This document shows, piece by piece, positions 34,278 to 44,794 of a stretch of DNA of 64,000 nt (position 1 is the stretch's first letter; every line of letters begins with the position of its first letter). Below the pieces are notes generated by a model, which was not told the DNA's origin, made no database searches, and worked only from the letters and a program-made list of their open reading frames with translations. The translations under genes were made by a program, and so were the position numbers. This DNA comes from Xylogone sp. PMI_703. Lineage: Eukaryota; Ascomycota; Leotiomycetes. The stretch is from the NCBI GenBank assembly GCA_021399445.1, contig JAJTUQ010000004.1:4588001-4652000 (forward strand). Direction: 5' to 3'.

Positions 34278-35227
34278 TATTAGCTAATCTACGTCGCAGC
34301 TTACCATCCGATATATCAAATAATAAAGAGGAACGTCCTAGTCAAAAGACTTGGCGATGCGCATGAAATATTAAGCATTACCGACAGAGAGATGTGCAGG
34401 TATTTAATGAAACTTGGTTCCGCTTTCTTATATGGGCTTACGACGTGCTCATCGTAGATAACTTGATTGGATGGCTTGAATCTCTACGGTAATTGTCTCG
34501 TGACTAAGTTAAACCGATTGATTATATAATGGCCCTCAACTCCATATATGGACAGCTTGCGACGGCCCACGGGCTCTTCAGCCAGGACATAGTTAATCGG
34601 CTTAATTGATATGTAGGATGTTTAGAGTGAAGAAGACTTGATTAATGCAAATCTAGTTGATTTTTGTTAAATTTTCTCCCCGGAATCTTATAGAATAGAA
34701 CAAGTAATACACATGGTCGTAGCTTCTGTATAAGTTGTTAATGGCTGTGGAAACATTCAAAATCTAGCTCAAATTAAACAACCTTATTTCACGCCCTGAT
34801 TTGATAATATAATCTATGGGACTGGAAATCCGATGCAGGCAACGCTGATCGCCCAGACATCGACAAATTTACTAAGCACTGGCACCAATAGGTATGTAGG
34901 GAATTTATAAGCTTATTGCTGTGGCAATTACTAAGGATATAATCAACACGGAGCTCCGCTCCAATCAACTTCTCCGCATGTCTCTCCGAATTTATGGCGG
35001 CAAGGGTTACTAACTTTCTATGGTATCCTTTAGTGAGGAATACTGGATGTTGAAAATTATCTCTTATTTGATTAGCAATTGAATTCTTAGGGGACATATG
35101 AAGATATTGAGTGTGGTAGAATACTATAAGTAGACATTGAATGATAAAAAATTTGACAATTGGCTTTTCACTATCATCAATTCACTTCCTACTCAATTAA
35201 CTAAATTATCCTGAGAAAGTAACAACC
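34278..35227. other. AT-rich divergent promoter region
   Basis: This 950-bp region lies between the divergent starts of the unknown protein and the NmrA-like gene. A 102-codon frame on the minus strand (34789-35097) has no family features and is probably chance. Confidence 0.55.
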
Positions 35228-36166
35228 ATGAGCAATGTCCTCGTTGTATTTGGAGCCACGGGCCAGCAGGGCAGCTCAGTGATCGATTATGTTCTCGAAG
35301 ACTCTACACTTTCGAAGAAATTCAAAGTTCGAGCGGTCACCCGCGACCCATCGCAGCCAGCTGCTCAGGCCTTAGAGAAGAGGGGTGTCGAGGTTGTAAA
35401 AGCAGATGTGAATGATGATGAATCTGTCAAAAGAGCTACAGCCGGCGCACACACTGTGTTTCTTGTTACCGTCACCAATTACGATGAGCACCTGAAAGAG
35501 ACGGAATTCAGCCAGGTGAAGAGAGTAGCCGATACAGCTGTCTCTTTAGGAGCATCATACTTTATCTTCAGCACTCTTCCACATCCTGTCACCGTATCAG
35601 CGGGTAGATACAAGAATTTTGATGTGTTCATTTCCAAAGCGGAAGCAGAGCAGTACATTCGCACTTTACCCATCAAGAGTGCATTCTTTGCTCCAGGGTT
35701 CTTTATGCAGAACTTGCACAGTTTTATGATGCCCCAACCACTAGGAAATGGAAGCTACGCAATATCCAACTTCATTCGGCCTGAAACAAAACTTCCTCTA
35801 ATCGAAATTGTCGCCGATACAGGGAAGTTCGTTGGCGTCCTGCTAGCAGAACCGGATAAATATGTGGGCAAGGTCCTCTCAGCAGCTACAGCGTTATGGT
35901 CTCTCCAGGAAGTCGCTGATACCATAAGCAAAGTTTCCGGTAAAACTGTTAAATATAACCAGATTCCGGAGGATGTGTTTCGCGGTTATATACCATTTCC
36001 TCCGGTAGGCGTGGACAACATAATGGAAATGTTTGCATATTATCAGGATCCTGGATACTTTGGACCTGATTCAAAGGAACTAGTTGAGTGGACTGTGGAA
36101 CGGGTCACGGGCAAGCTCTCAACCTTGGAAGAGTATCTAGTTGAAAGCCCTCTGAAACTGGATTAA
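35228..36166 (+). CDS. NmrA-like / atypical SDR NAD(P)-binding protein
   Basis: This 312-residue, single-exon protein begins with a beta strand and glycine-rich loop VVFGATGQQGSSV, the GxxGxxG motif of NmrA-like atypical SDRs. The second strand motif VRAVTRDPSQPAA has the basic residues that usually favour NADP. AGAHTVFLVT and YFIFSTLPHP follow, as in the HSCARG/NmrA group. These proteins are redox sensors, regulators or isoflavone-reductase-like enzymes. The tyrosine and lysine expected for catalysis are not clearly placed, so a regulatory role is as likely as an enzymatic one. It lies in the accessory tract, 169 bp before the 3' end of the HET gene. Confidence 0.88.
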   Translation: MSNVLVVFGATGQQGSSVIDYVLEDSTLSKKFKVRAVTRDPSQPAAQALEKRGVEVVKADVNDDESVKRATAGAHTVFLVTVTNYDEHLKETEFSQVKRVADTAVSLGASYFIFSTLPHPVTVSAGRYKNFDVFISKAEAEQYIRTLPIKSAFFAPGFFMQNLHSFMMPQPLGNGSYAISNFIRPETKLPLIEIVADTGKFVGVLLAEPDKYVGKVLSAATALWSLQEVADTISKVSGKTVKYNQIPEDVFRGYIPFPPVGVDNIMEMFAYYQDPGYFGPDSKELVEWTVERVTGKLSTLEEYLVESPLKLD

Positions 36167-36332
36167 TAGGAGTTGGAATGCCAATTACGTGGTGTTGTCT
36201 TCCATTATCGTAACAGTGGTGCGAGCAGTTGCCGAATAGAATATATTTTGTTCTCCAAGTAATGTTATGTAGAAATCGGTAGTGAGTTTGCATGAGTACA
36301 TAAGATCTTTTTGACTATACAATACATGTGAT

Positions 36333-38264
36333 CTAACAGAAATTCATACGCTCACATAATAATGGATCCCATTTCTCTCCATCCATAATACCATGAACGT
36401 AACACTCCCCAATGAATTCGTAGCATTCTCCCCTTTCTCTTATTACCATTGGACGCTGCAGTGTCTGTATTAAACAGATTTTGTCTCCAATCTCACTGGT
36501 TTCTGGAACAAGGCACATGTAATCACCTGCAAATCCAAAACGCTTATCAACAAAAGTGCCGGTGTTCTCAATGGTAAGTTCATAGAACATACGCTCTGGG
36601 TTCCCTTGCTCCTGCAGCCATGACTGCCATTCTCGGAACTTCTGGAGAACCTCACTTCGGCCTCCCTGACTCATCGGCTGGTTACCTGCGAACAAAGTTC
36701 CCATATAAGCCTCCACTTGACTTTCTCCTGTAAAATAGACGCCATATTCGTCAATAAGGGAATATGCCTGCTTCTCAATATCCGCATAACTTGCTTCAGA
36801 CTCGGCTCCTAAAGTAGTATCACTCAATTTTGTGATAGTTTCAAGGACCATGCCACCAAGAGAAAGAATTTTGCGGTTTCCAACCTCAATACGATGACGC
36901 GGGATTCTATACCCTCTTGGTGGCCCGCCAGCGCACCATGACGATACTCCCATGATACGTGAGTAGGATTTGTAGGTCCAGTCTGGTACCCATGATGGGA
37001 AATTATGATTTTTCTGAGCTGAGCGGCCTGCATAAGAAATAACCGCCGGGCCACGCTTCAGGAGATACTTCGTGGCAAACTCTTCAAACACCATCTTCCA
37101 GTCAGTCTGACTCACAGGATCTATCATGATTTCGTATCCTCTAGCCTGCTTTGCTAGGTGCTGGACAGCAAAAATCCTATCTCTATGAAAACTGGCTTCT
37201 GCTCTACGAGTCATATTGAGAACGTGAAGTAAAGTTGGCAATGTATCTTTTCCATCTGGCCGCTTTCTCATTGATTGGATGGTCCTTACCAGTCTAATAG
37301 ATGTTTGAGCTTCTAGGCTCATCAATCTCCATTGTCGGTCCACATTTGCAGTAAGCGCTCCTCCCAAAGATGCTAGCCATGAGAAAGCGAATATTTGGTT
37401 CCAAGTGACTTGCTTATCACCGCAGAGAATTGTTGTGTTACCACACACAGCAGCCTCCTGCTGCACCCATACACGCCGAAACCAGGACCTGGAGAGAAAC
37501 TGGTCGACTGCTGTGGTCCACGTTTCATCATCCCTCTCTAAAATATGGGCTTTTGGGTCTGTCACAACCCAAGATTTCTTCCAATCATCAAATTGAAGTA
37601 TAGCCAATTCCGGGTCTAATTGTGCAATATAATCCATGACCAAATCGCTTGTCTCATCCCGTTCTCCAATCCAGGTGATGACTTGATTAGCGTGTCCATA
37701 GATCTCATGCATAAATTTCATCTGCTCTCCACGTTCTTCTTCATTGAGCTGATCAATACATAAATAATCTATCCAGAGATTCCGTGGCTCTAAGAGTAGG
37801 CGCAATCTTCTTAATGCCGATGCCAGATTAGGTCTCAACCAAAGAATTGAATCTTCGCAATGCAGCTGTTCAGTCGCCTCATCTTTACCCCAAGTATAGG
37901 ATAGCGCTTCATAGGAACCTTTGGCCTCGTCAAAGGGAATGGAGATAAGCTCCGCAGAAAGGGGGGCCTCGGATCCGCCAGGATGAAGCCTGAGAACACG
38001 GATATAGTCAATAGATGGTAGCTTGCGATATATAGAACTAGCTTTTGATCTAACGTCTCTGATATTAGGCATACTCATAGGCTCCACTGCAGGAGACGCC
38101 ATTCCTAATGACTGCCTCTCACAGCCACTAAAGTAACGCCTATTACTGAGAGAGATTTCCGTCCTGGTGGATGTACCTCTCGCACAACGCAAGACCCAAG
38201 AACCGAACAGAGAATTCCTTCGACACCTGCAATATTTACATCCGAAATTCAGCGACATGGCCAT
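36333..38264 (-). CDS. Heterokaryon incompatibility (HET) domain protein
   Basis: This 643-residue, single-exon protein has a HET domain at about residues 110-270. Its three conserved blocks are present: YEALSYTWGK, then LWIDYLCIDQLNEEERGEQ, and YGHANQVITWIGE. HET proteins trigger cell death after fusion of incompatible hyphae, or act in other innate-type recognition. The C-terminal half (to EFIGECYVHGIMDGE) is the usual divergent tail ending in a short conserved block before the stop. No NACHT or repeat domain is attached. The first ATG (38264) gives a basic Cys-rich leader; internal ATGs (for example MASPAVEP) could be the true start. Partner and allele specificity are unknown. Confidence 0.9.
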   Translation of the reverse strand: MAMSLNFGCKYCRCRRNSLFGSWVLRCARGTSTRTEISLSNRRYFSGCERQSLGMASPAVEPMSMPNIRDVRSKASSIYRKLPSIDYIRVLRLHPGGSEAPLSAELISIPFDEAKGSYEALSYTWGKDEATEQLHCEDSILWLRPNLASALRRLRLLLEPRNLWIDYLCIDQLNEEERGEQMKFMHEIYGHANQVITWIGERDETSDLVMDYIAQLDPELAILQFDDWKKSWVVTDPKAHILERDDETWTTAVDQFLSRSWFRRVWVQQEAAVCGNTTILCGDKQVTWNQIFAFSWLASLGGALTANVDRQWRLMSLEAQTSIRLVRTIQSMRKRPDGKDTLPTLLHVLNMTRRAEASFHRDRIFAVQHLAKQARGYEIMIDPVSQTDWKMVFEEFATKYLLKRGPAVISYAGRSAQKNHNFPSWVPDWTYKSYSRIMGVSSWCAGGPPRGYRIPRHRIEVGNRKILSLGGMVLETITKLSDTTLGAESEASYADIEKQAYSLIDEYGVYFTGESQVEAYMGTLFAGNQPMSQGGRSEVLQKFREWQSWLQEQGNPERMFYELTIENTGTFVDKRFGFAGDYMCLVPETSEIGDKICLIQTLQRPMVIRERGECYEFIGECYVHGIMDGEKWDPLLCERMNFC

Positions 38265-39688
38265 TCAAAGAGAACAAACCGGCCCAGTCAGTCTTCCAGC
38301 CGAGGTGGGTCCAGCTCCACCACCTAAGATACAGCTATACAGAGGTTGAGAAATGAAAATTAGAGTATTGCTTGAGGAATCATCGAAATGCCCCGCGACA
38401 GTAAAGGACGAGGCTGAGTAAATGCGATGTTGAAGCCTCGAAACATATCGCGACATTCAGAAAAACATCCAACATTGTGCTTGCACAGGGATCGGTCTGA
38501 CACGGCACTGCCACATTGATGGTGGCCGTAAATCTGCACCATAAGCGCGCGAGTATCGGCCTGTTGGCGGATTGGAGTGCAAGAAGACCAGTAATAACGT
38601 GCGATGGAAAGCAGGCAAATTATTGCTCCATTCTGCAGAAACTCGACACTGAGAGCGAATTCCGTATTAAAGCGGTCAACATTAAACAAATAACCGGAAT
38701 CATTACAGAAAGTATCACAGCTCTAAAGAGTCTGATAATTTATCCAAGTCTGGCCTAATTGCTCACAACTAATCGAACCTCGGAACCTTGCATCTGGCTT
38801 CGGCCAACCCGAGAGAGGGATCCTGCTTATTGCCATCACTGACCGCCCGGATGTGGCTTGGATAGTACCTGATCCGCCCTCCTCGGCCTCAAAACATTCG
38901 GTGAACTCATCTTCTACTTCCTCTCATTACCAAGGTAGGTACAGTAAGGAAGATGAGAAAATCTGCCCAGGTTCGATCAGAATTGAGCAGTATTGAAAAT
39001 TGCTCTCTAATAATCTACAGGTAAGATGAATTGCGATCATAAGTCGAGTAGCAAACAAACTGCCTTGTGACGGACGACAAGAACCAAGTTCAGCGCATGC
39101 TAACAGTCCAATTCTCACGTTTCCCTACATGAAGCAAACTTCTTGACTCCTCTAACACATTGTTCTGCGTATAAGTGTCTTCTCGCACTTCATATGAACT
39201 AGAATAAGCCGGTTCTAATAGCTTGGTCTGCTGCTCTCCAGACGCAATCACCGTCGTCACAGCCACCACCGACGATACTTAAATACAGCATTATCCTATA
39301 TATAATTATCCCAGATATCAAGAGATATATTCATAGATTAAAAGGCGTACATCGTTGTCCTTCTAACATTCTTTGCACTTCTAAAGAGTGATGTATATTC
39401 AATAACTGCATATTGAGCGGCTGTATTTTATTAATTCAAGGTTGGGGACCGTAGATAATCTATATATTGAAAGCAATTACTAAAGGCGGATACACTATCC
39501 AATTTGATATTAGCAGAGCATTGTTAACGAATTAGACCATGTTAGCTATCAGGCGTGACTCACCTCTCGAAAGTGGCTTAAAGGCAATTCGACGACAGAA
39601 TCAGTAACTTCACTTCCTTATCAATCCAGGATACTACATAGTATCATAGCAATATATAAAGATGAATAGAGTTAAGAAAGAAAATAAA
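38265..39688. other. Intergenic spacer, no gene seen
   Basis: This 1.4-kb spacer contains the promoters of the HET and RidA-like genes. Small open frames at 38360-38758 on both strands are overlapping and unconvincing. It is the right edge of the gene-poor tract. Confidence 0.55.
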
Positions 39689-40141
39689 ATGGCTCGGCAG
39701 AATGTATCCTCTGGCTCTCAATTCGAAGCCGATATAGGCTACTCCCGCGCCGTAGTTGTAGACGACTGGGTCATGGTCTCAGGATGCACAGGGTGAGTGT
39801 TAATCCTCCCGGTCCAGCTAGCTGGCGATTAATCATCATATATTTTGTTTATCTCCAGCTACAACTACGAAACCTCACAAATCTCTCTCAATATCATCGA
39901 CCAAGCTGAACAAACCTTGCAAAATATATCCTCAGCACTAGAGAAAGCAGGTGCAAGCATGGCAGACATTGTCAGAGTGACATATATCCTTCCTGACAAG
40001 AAAGAATTCCCCAAGATCTGGCCGATTTTGAGGAAGTGGTTTGGAGATGTGCGACCAGCGGCAACGATGATTCAAGCAGAGCTGATGGAAGAAGTGATGA
40101 GGATTGAGATAGAAGTCACAGCCAAGAAAAACAGCTCTTAG
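39689..40141 (+). CDS. RidA/YjgF-like protein lacking the usual catalytic arginine
   Basis: This is a Rid-family (YjgF/YER057c/UK114) protein of 128 residues, with exons 39689-39792 and 39859-40141 (intron 66 bp). An in-frame ATG nine codons upstream at 39662 is possible. The fold markers are GYSRAVVVDDWVMVSG, SALEKAGASMADIVRVTYIL and the C-terminal strand MRIEIEV. In canonical RidA an arginine in the PxR motif binds the substrate carboxylate and is needed for imine/enamine deaminase activity. Here the aligned segment reads RPAATMIQAELM, with alanine in that place. The protein probably belongs to a Rid subfamily without that activity. Its ligand is unknown. Confidence 0.85.
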
Positions 40142-40312
40142 AAGTTAAGCTTTGACGTAGGAATAATAATATCATCCATATGTTTGATACAACCGGAGCC
40201 ATACACAATAAAATAGGAAAGAGAAAAGCACGGAACCCACCCCAAGAATCCCTATTTATATACATAATATCCCAATACCCCCCATAATGTAACGTCGAAT
40301 GCTGTTATAAAT

Positions 40313-41558
40313 CTATATACCAAACCATGTCTTTGCCCTCTCGTAGACATAGAAACTGACTGCAGCCATTGGCACAACTTTTACGTAACCGATAGTTAAC
40401 CCGATCCAGAATCCCGTAATGCCCCTCTCCCTTACAATCAACCTAGCTGCTTCTGAAATACGCAGTCGATGTCCGTCGCCAACTGCTCCCCCGACCTGCA
40501 TACGTCGTCGAATAACTTCAAGGGGATACGCCGAAGTCTGCGAAATCAATCCAGCAGCACCTCCAGATAACAGCTCAGCCCAGGATCGTAATGGTGCCGC
40601 TTTCCCTGGAGGTGAATTCTCCGGCTTGGGTAGGGTGGTCCATTGTGCTAGAGCAGGATGTCGGAGAATATCTCCTACTGTATCGTGTGTTAAGAAAGAT
40701 ACTCCAGCATAAGGGATCATTCCTAGTATAGTGGCGGAGAATCCACGATAGAAGTTCGTAATGCCGATACCAGGTGTGACGGCCTCGATCTTAGATGCGG
40801 TAGTAGCAACCAGGGCTGGAACTGCGCCTGCACTTGGAGAAGGGTGAGGAAGAGGAGTGGTCTCGTGATATATTCGTCTACATATTGAAACGAAGGATGA
40901 TCTGGAATCTCGTTTGGTCTCGAATGCAAGCCGAACACGAACGACTTCTAACGGGTAGGTGAAGAAGACCGACGTGACACCGGCAAGGGAACCGCTAATT
41001 AATCGGCGAAAGGGAGTTTCGTGGTTATGATCTGGAATAATGACACTTCGAATCTGCTCGTAGGCCAGGAATTTAATAGCCGCATAGGGGAAAATACGTA
41101 GCAAGGTTGCAGAATGTCCGCGAAATAGCCCGGTTGGTCCCTCATCCCGGTATATATATCTCATAGCACCAAAAACACCAGCCCATGATCCCGAATACTT
41201 CATGAACTGAGGGTTACCAGCTTGGAAGAGAATTTTGACTCGGTCCAGAGGTGCGACGAGCGTCTTGGCCTGTCCGAGAAGTGTCAGCTACAATGATACT
41301 TCACAATGGATTCTGCCTAGAATGGTAACTTACCGCACTACCGGCAAGGCCGCCAGCAACTCCAGTCCTCCAGATGTAATCAAAACTCTGCTTATTTCGT
41401 TTCTTGGGGGCGATGGTTTCCTGATCTGTTGGACATACAGCAAGGTCTTTCTTGCCGCGCACTTTTTCGCTCAGCCTCTCCTCTAAGGCCATCTCTCGTG
41501 GTTTGTCGCTATGAAGAGCTGGCGGGGAGGCATGGTGATCCAGGAGGGCCGGTGGCAT
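40313..41558 (-). CDS. LEU5: Mitochondrial carrier, LEU5 / coenzyme A carrier type
   Basis: This is a six-helix mitochondrial carrier, closest by pattern to yeast Leu5 and SLC25A16/42, which support CoA accumulation in the matrix. Exons are 41334-41558 and 40313-41269, giving 393 residues. Three repeats carry the signatures PLDRVK, PLEVVRVR and PLEVIRRR. The first repeat motif KTLVAPLDRVKILFQ, split by the intron from VAGGLAGSA, is typical of LEU5. A hydrophilic N-terminal extension of about 60 residues and an insert in the second loop (about residues 200-230, Pro/Ala-rich) are lineage features. It diverges from the METTL4-type gene across 459 bp. Substrate assignment is by homology only. Confidence 0.86.
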
Positions 41559-42017
41559 TCCTCCTCTCCGCCGGGTGGCCTACACACAGGCTCTCTTTGA
41601 ATGCTATCTTCGGAACGAGGAGATTGAGATCATTCCAAAGCAACAATACTCAAGGAGTATACATGAGCATGTAGTAATCAAGCGCCGGAAGGTAGTTTGG
41701 AGAAATAGTGTTATCAACAAGGAGAGTTGCGGAGGGATGTGAAATCATGGAGATCCTGGAGAAAATGTGGGAGATATTACTCGGCTTGGAGAATTGCCGC
41801 GGGACGTCATCTAGCGCAAAGCCGCTGTCGGCCAGCGAATATTCGCCCTGGTTCTTCCGATGGTACCCATTCTGCACTATTCCGCGTACGGTGATATATC
41901 ACGTACTCAGTACCACTTGAAGCTAAACCATTTCGGACGACAACATCTTGTGACACCAGCTCTGGCATGACCTATCGCTGCCATATATCTTTCTCCAATG
42001 TAAATTCGGCATAAAGA
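41559..42017. promoter_or_regulatory. Divergent promoter region LEU5 / METTL4-like
   Basis: This 459-bp spacer lies between two divergent start codons. No named motif is evident. Confidence 0.5.
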
Positions 42018-43196
42018 TTGATGGAATCATGCATAATCTATCAAGATGAAAGCAAGACAATCAATGTCATCGACATTCCGAGATCCATCGAAGTTGCCCA
42101 AGGGCTGCAGACGAAATCTGATCAAAGAGTGATACTATCGTCGGATCCGTTGGAGAAGCCGTATCCTTCCCTTGAGCCTAAATCAGCCAAGGCAATCTCG
42201 AGAGTTGAGCAAACACCACTCAGTGATCTTCTGCTCCATAGATTTATCCAGCTAGGTCTGGATGAGATGAGAGAGACGTTTCAAGGGCCATGGCATCTTC
42301 CTCGTTGCACCGTTGCAGGCTTGACAGGAAAGAGAAAACGTGAATATGATGAGCATCATCAAGAGCGAAAATATGAGAGCAGAGGCTCTGAAGAATCTGA
42401 AGTCAAGGATTCTTCATCAACCATCTCGAACGAAAAAAGAGGGGCAATGCAGCATGTGTCGCGTGTTTGTAGCCCCTTTTATACAAATAAGGACCAATCA
42501 CATTGCTACATAACCTTTGAGACAAAACAACATCTAATACTGGTGCCACCAAAAGCAACATTTCTATATGGGAATATTGAAGACACACTTGCTCTGTTCT
42601 CTCAAAACGCACCGCAATTCGATCTCATCGTAATGGATCCTCCATGGCCCAATCGCTCCGCTCGCCGGAAAGGCTCATATGGTATTTCATATGACAGCGC
42701 TGCGATCAATTCCCTTCTTTCCTCGATCCCAATAAAGGATCACGTGGCAGATGCTGGCATGGTGGCAGTTTGGGTAACTAACAAGCCAGCATTTCGAGAG
42801 ATGCTGCTGGCACACCACGGTCTGTTCAATCAGTGGGGCATTGAGTTTGTAGAGGAATGGGTCTGGCTAAAGGTTACTAGTTCCGGAGAGCCTATCTGCG
42901 AGCTGCATTCCACATGGAGGAAACCCTACGAGACATTGCTGATAGGGAGAAAGAGACATGTAGATGTGGATACGGCTCTACCAGAAAGTATCAATCGGAG
43001 ATTGATTATTGCGGTTCCAGATCTCCATTCCCGAAAACCAAATCTCAAGACGCTGTTTAAGCCCCTGCTAAAAGCTGATTATACGCCGTTGGAGATTTTT
43101 GCTCGTCATTTGACGGCAGGATGGTGGGCTTGGGGAAACGAGGTCTTGAAGTTCCAGACTGATGAGCATTTGGTACCACTGGACCATTCAAGGTAA
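42018..43196 (+). CDS. MT-A70 family adenine methyltransferase, METTL4 type
   Basis: This is an S-adenosylmethionine-dependent N6-adenine methyltransferase of the MT-A70 superfamily. The 392-residue single exon carries the catalytic DPPW motif in FDLIVMDPPWPNRSARR at about residue 209. The fold continues through GMVAVWVTNKPAFREMLL, EFVEEWVWLKVT and KPYETLLIGRK. The end FARHLTAGWWAWGNEVLKF is characteristic of the METTL4 branch rather than METTL3/IME4. METTL4 proteins have been linked to N6-methylation of 2'-O-methyladenosine in U2 snRNA and, more debatably, to DNA 6mA. The N-terminal 200 residues are variable and charged. In a fungus, either target is possible. Confidence 0.88.
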   Translation: MMESCIIYQDESKTINVIDIPRSIEVAQGLQTKSDQRVILSSDPLEKPYPSLEPKSAKAISRVEQTPLSDLLLHRFIQLGLDEMRETFQGPWHLPRCTVAGLTGKRKREYDEHHQERKYESRGSEESEVKDSSSTISNEKRGAMQHVSRVCSPFYTNKDQSHCYITFETKQHLILVPPKATFLYGNIEDTLALFSQNAPQFDLIVMDPPWPNRSARRKGSYGISYDSAAINSLLSSIPIKDHVADAGMVAVWVTNKPAFREMLLAHHGLFNQWGIEFVEEWVWLKVTSSGEPICELHSTWRKPYETLLIGRKRHVDVDTALPESINRRLIIAVPDLHSRKPNLKTLFKPLLKADYTPLEIFARHLTAGWWAWGNEVLKFQTDEHLVPLDHSR

Positions 43197-43346
43197 TATT
43201 CATTTTAGTCGTATCTAATACCCATCTACATCGCCCAAGCAAAATACAAGTCCGTCCTCTGATATAATACTTTTACATAACCGATATGGTATATTTGTAC
43301 ACATCCGTACAATGTTTCAACGTTTCCCAAATTTTATACACCGTTT

Positions 43347-44143
43347 TCATTGGGGAGGATTGACCGAAACATGTGTCTCTACCTCCACTGGCTCACCGTC
43401 GTCCTCCCATTCCAATGCTTTAGAAGTAGGCCGCCATTTTTCCTTTCCTTGTAAGAAAGCCTGCGCCTGTTCTGCTATCGATGCTCGTTCCTTCGTTGGT
43501 TGTTGCCTATGATCGGGTCTGAAAGTATCCTCAAGTGCCTTGCGATCTTTCTGGGCGGCGTCGAAAGTTTTCTTGTCCCATCTAAAACAGAGGTGATCCA
43601 TGTCAGCAAAATATGGAAAATCGGGATTCAATTCGATTCTGAAATATGGCAATGAAAGAAAGGGTTGTCACGTACGGGCTGAAATCCTTAGGCTCCTCAG
43701 GCCATGCGAACGGCTGCTCCATCTCCACGGTCATCTTCTTGATGCTCCGCGGCCGGTGCCATCTCCTTGGCCGCGGTCTTGTTGCATCAGGCTTATCCTG
43801 TCTGATCTTCTGCTGTTGAATATATGACCGCACCGACTTGACTGGCACACCATATGCATTCCACAGGTAGTCTCGCATATCCAGCTTGTTTAGGTTCAAT
43901 GGTACAATAAAGGTAGCAAAGGTAGGAGGAAGATTCGGTGTTCGGAGTAGAGTGAGAGTGAAATTAGGCCTGCGAAAAGAAGTATAGCAGTTAGCCGGTT
44001 GAAATTCCCTCCCATCCTATCTTCTGCAAAGTATGCATAATTCAGGTATGGAACAGTGAAGTTTTAGAGAGGGAAGTTAATTACAGAAAAACCTGTTTCT
44101 GCCCAAGCCGTGGCCCTTGCCGGGTAATTGCTGAGGTAGCCAT
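43347..44143 (-). CDS. Mitochondrial large-subunit ribosomal protein uL23m
   Basis: This is the mitochondrial L23 (yeast Mrp20 family), which sits at the exit tunnel of the mitoribosome. Exons are 44085-44143, 43676-43969 and 43347-43581, giving 195 residues. The start MATSAITRQGPRLGQKQVFL leads, after splicing, into the conserved PNFTLTLLRTPNLPPTFATF, then FIVPLNLNKLDMRDYLWNAYGV, the tunnel-side signature. Basic, Pro-rich segments follow (RPRPRRWHRPRS) and an acidic C-terminus. The first exon is short and would be missed without knowledge of the family start. It diverges from the dienelactone hydrolase gene. Confidence 0.9.
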
Positions 44144-44794
44144 AGCTGCTTATTTGCAAAAGCCGTGGCGTAGTGACGCTCAGAATGTCAACTCCCTTCA
44201 GACCACTTTCCAGTCGTAGCCATCTTATCGTCGTAAATACTTTTGTTCGCAACTAATCTCGGCTGTACCTCAGGCACCAAGGCTCACAAAGGAACGGAGT
44301 GCTAAACCAATCCCGACTCCGGGCAAAAGCGGGGAGATATGGAGTTTAACTTCACTCTATTGCCGTGTTGATAAGCCGATTTATATATCTCCAAGGAAAA
44401 ACATACAAAGAGAGCAGCTAATAGGGCAGATTACTGTACAATTACCAATCTGTGGTTGAGGTGCGCTTCGGACGATAGCTCCATGCTTGGCAACTAACCG
44501 CCGTGATTGGTTGAACTCAGAAGTTGTAGATGTCTTGAATATAAGGCATAACGGATGTGGTAGGTATGAGGATCATTTAGGTGCGATTACCTCATTTCAT
44601 TGGGTGCCGAACAACTACCCCACCTTCACTCTTCGGAGGGGTTCTGTGGATGTATATAGACGGAGTGGACAACATCGAGTTTTCCCATCGATTTCTGCTA
44701 TCGATTTCCCTAGTACAATCCCTTCCTCAGCATTCCTCTTCTTCAATAATAAATTATTAAGAAAACCTTTCAAAAGTTATAATTAATTATCACA
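44144..44794. other. Divergent promoter region uL23m / dienelactone hydrolase
   Basis: This 651-bp spacer separates two divergent starts. A TATA-like TATATAGA lies near 44655, 140 bp before the hydrolase ATG. No gene is seen. Confidence 0.5.

Noticed and set aside
34789..35097. 102-codon minus-strand frame upstream of the NmrA-like gene
   Set aside because: There is no recognisable domain and it lies in an AT-rich promoter area.
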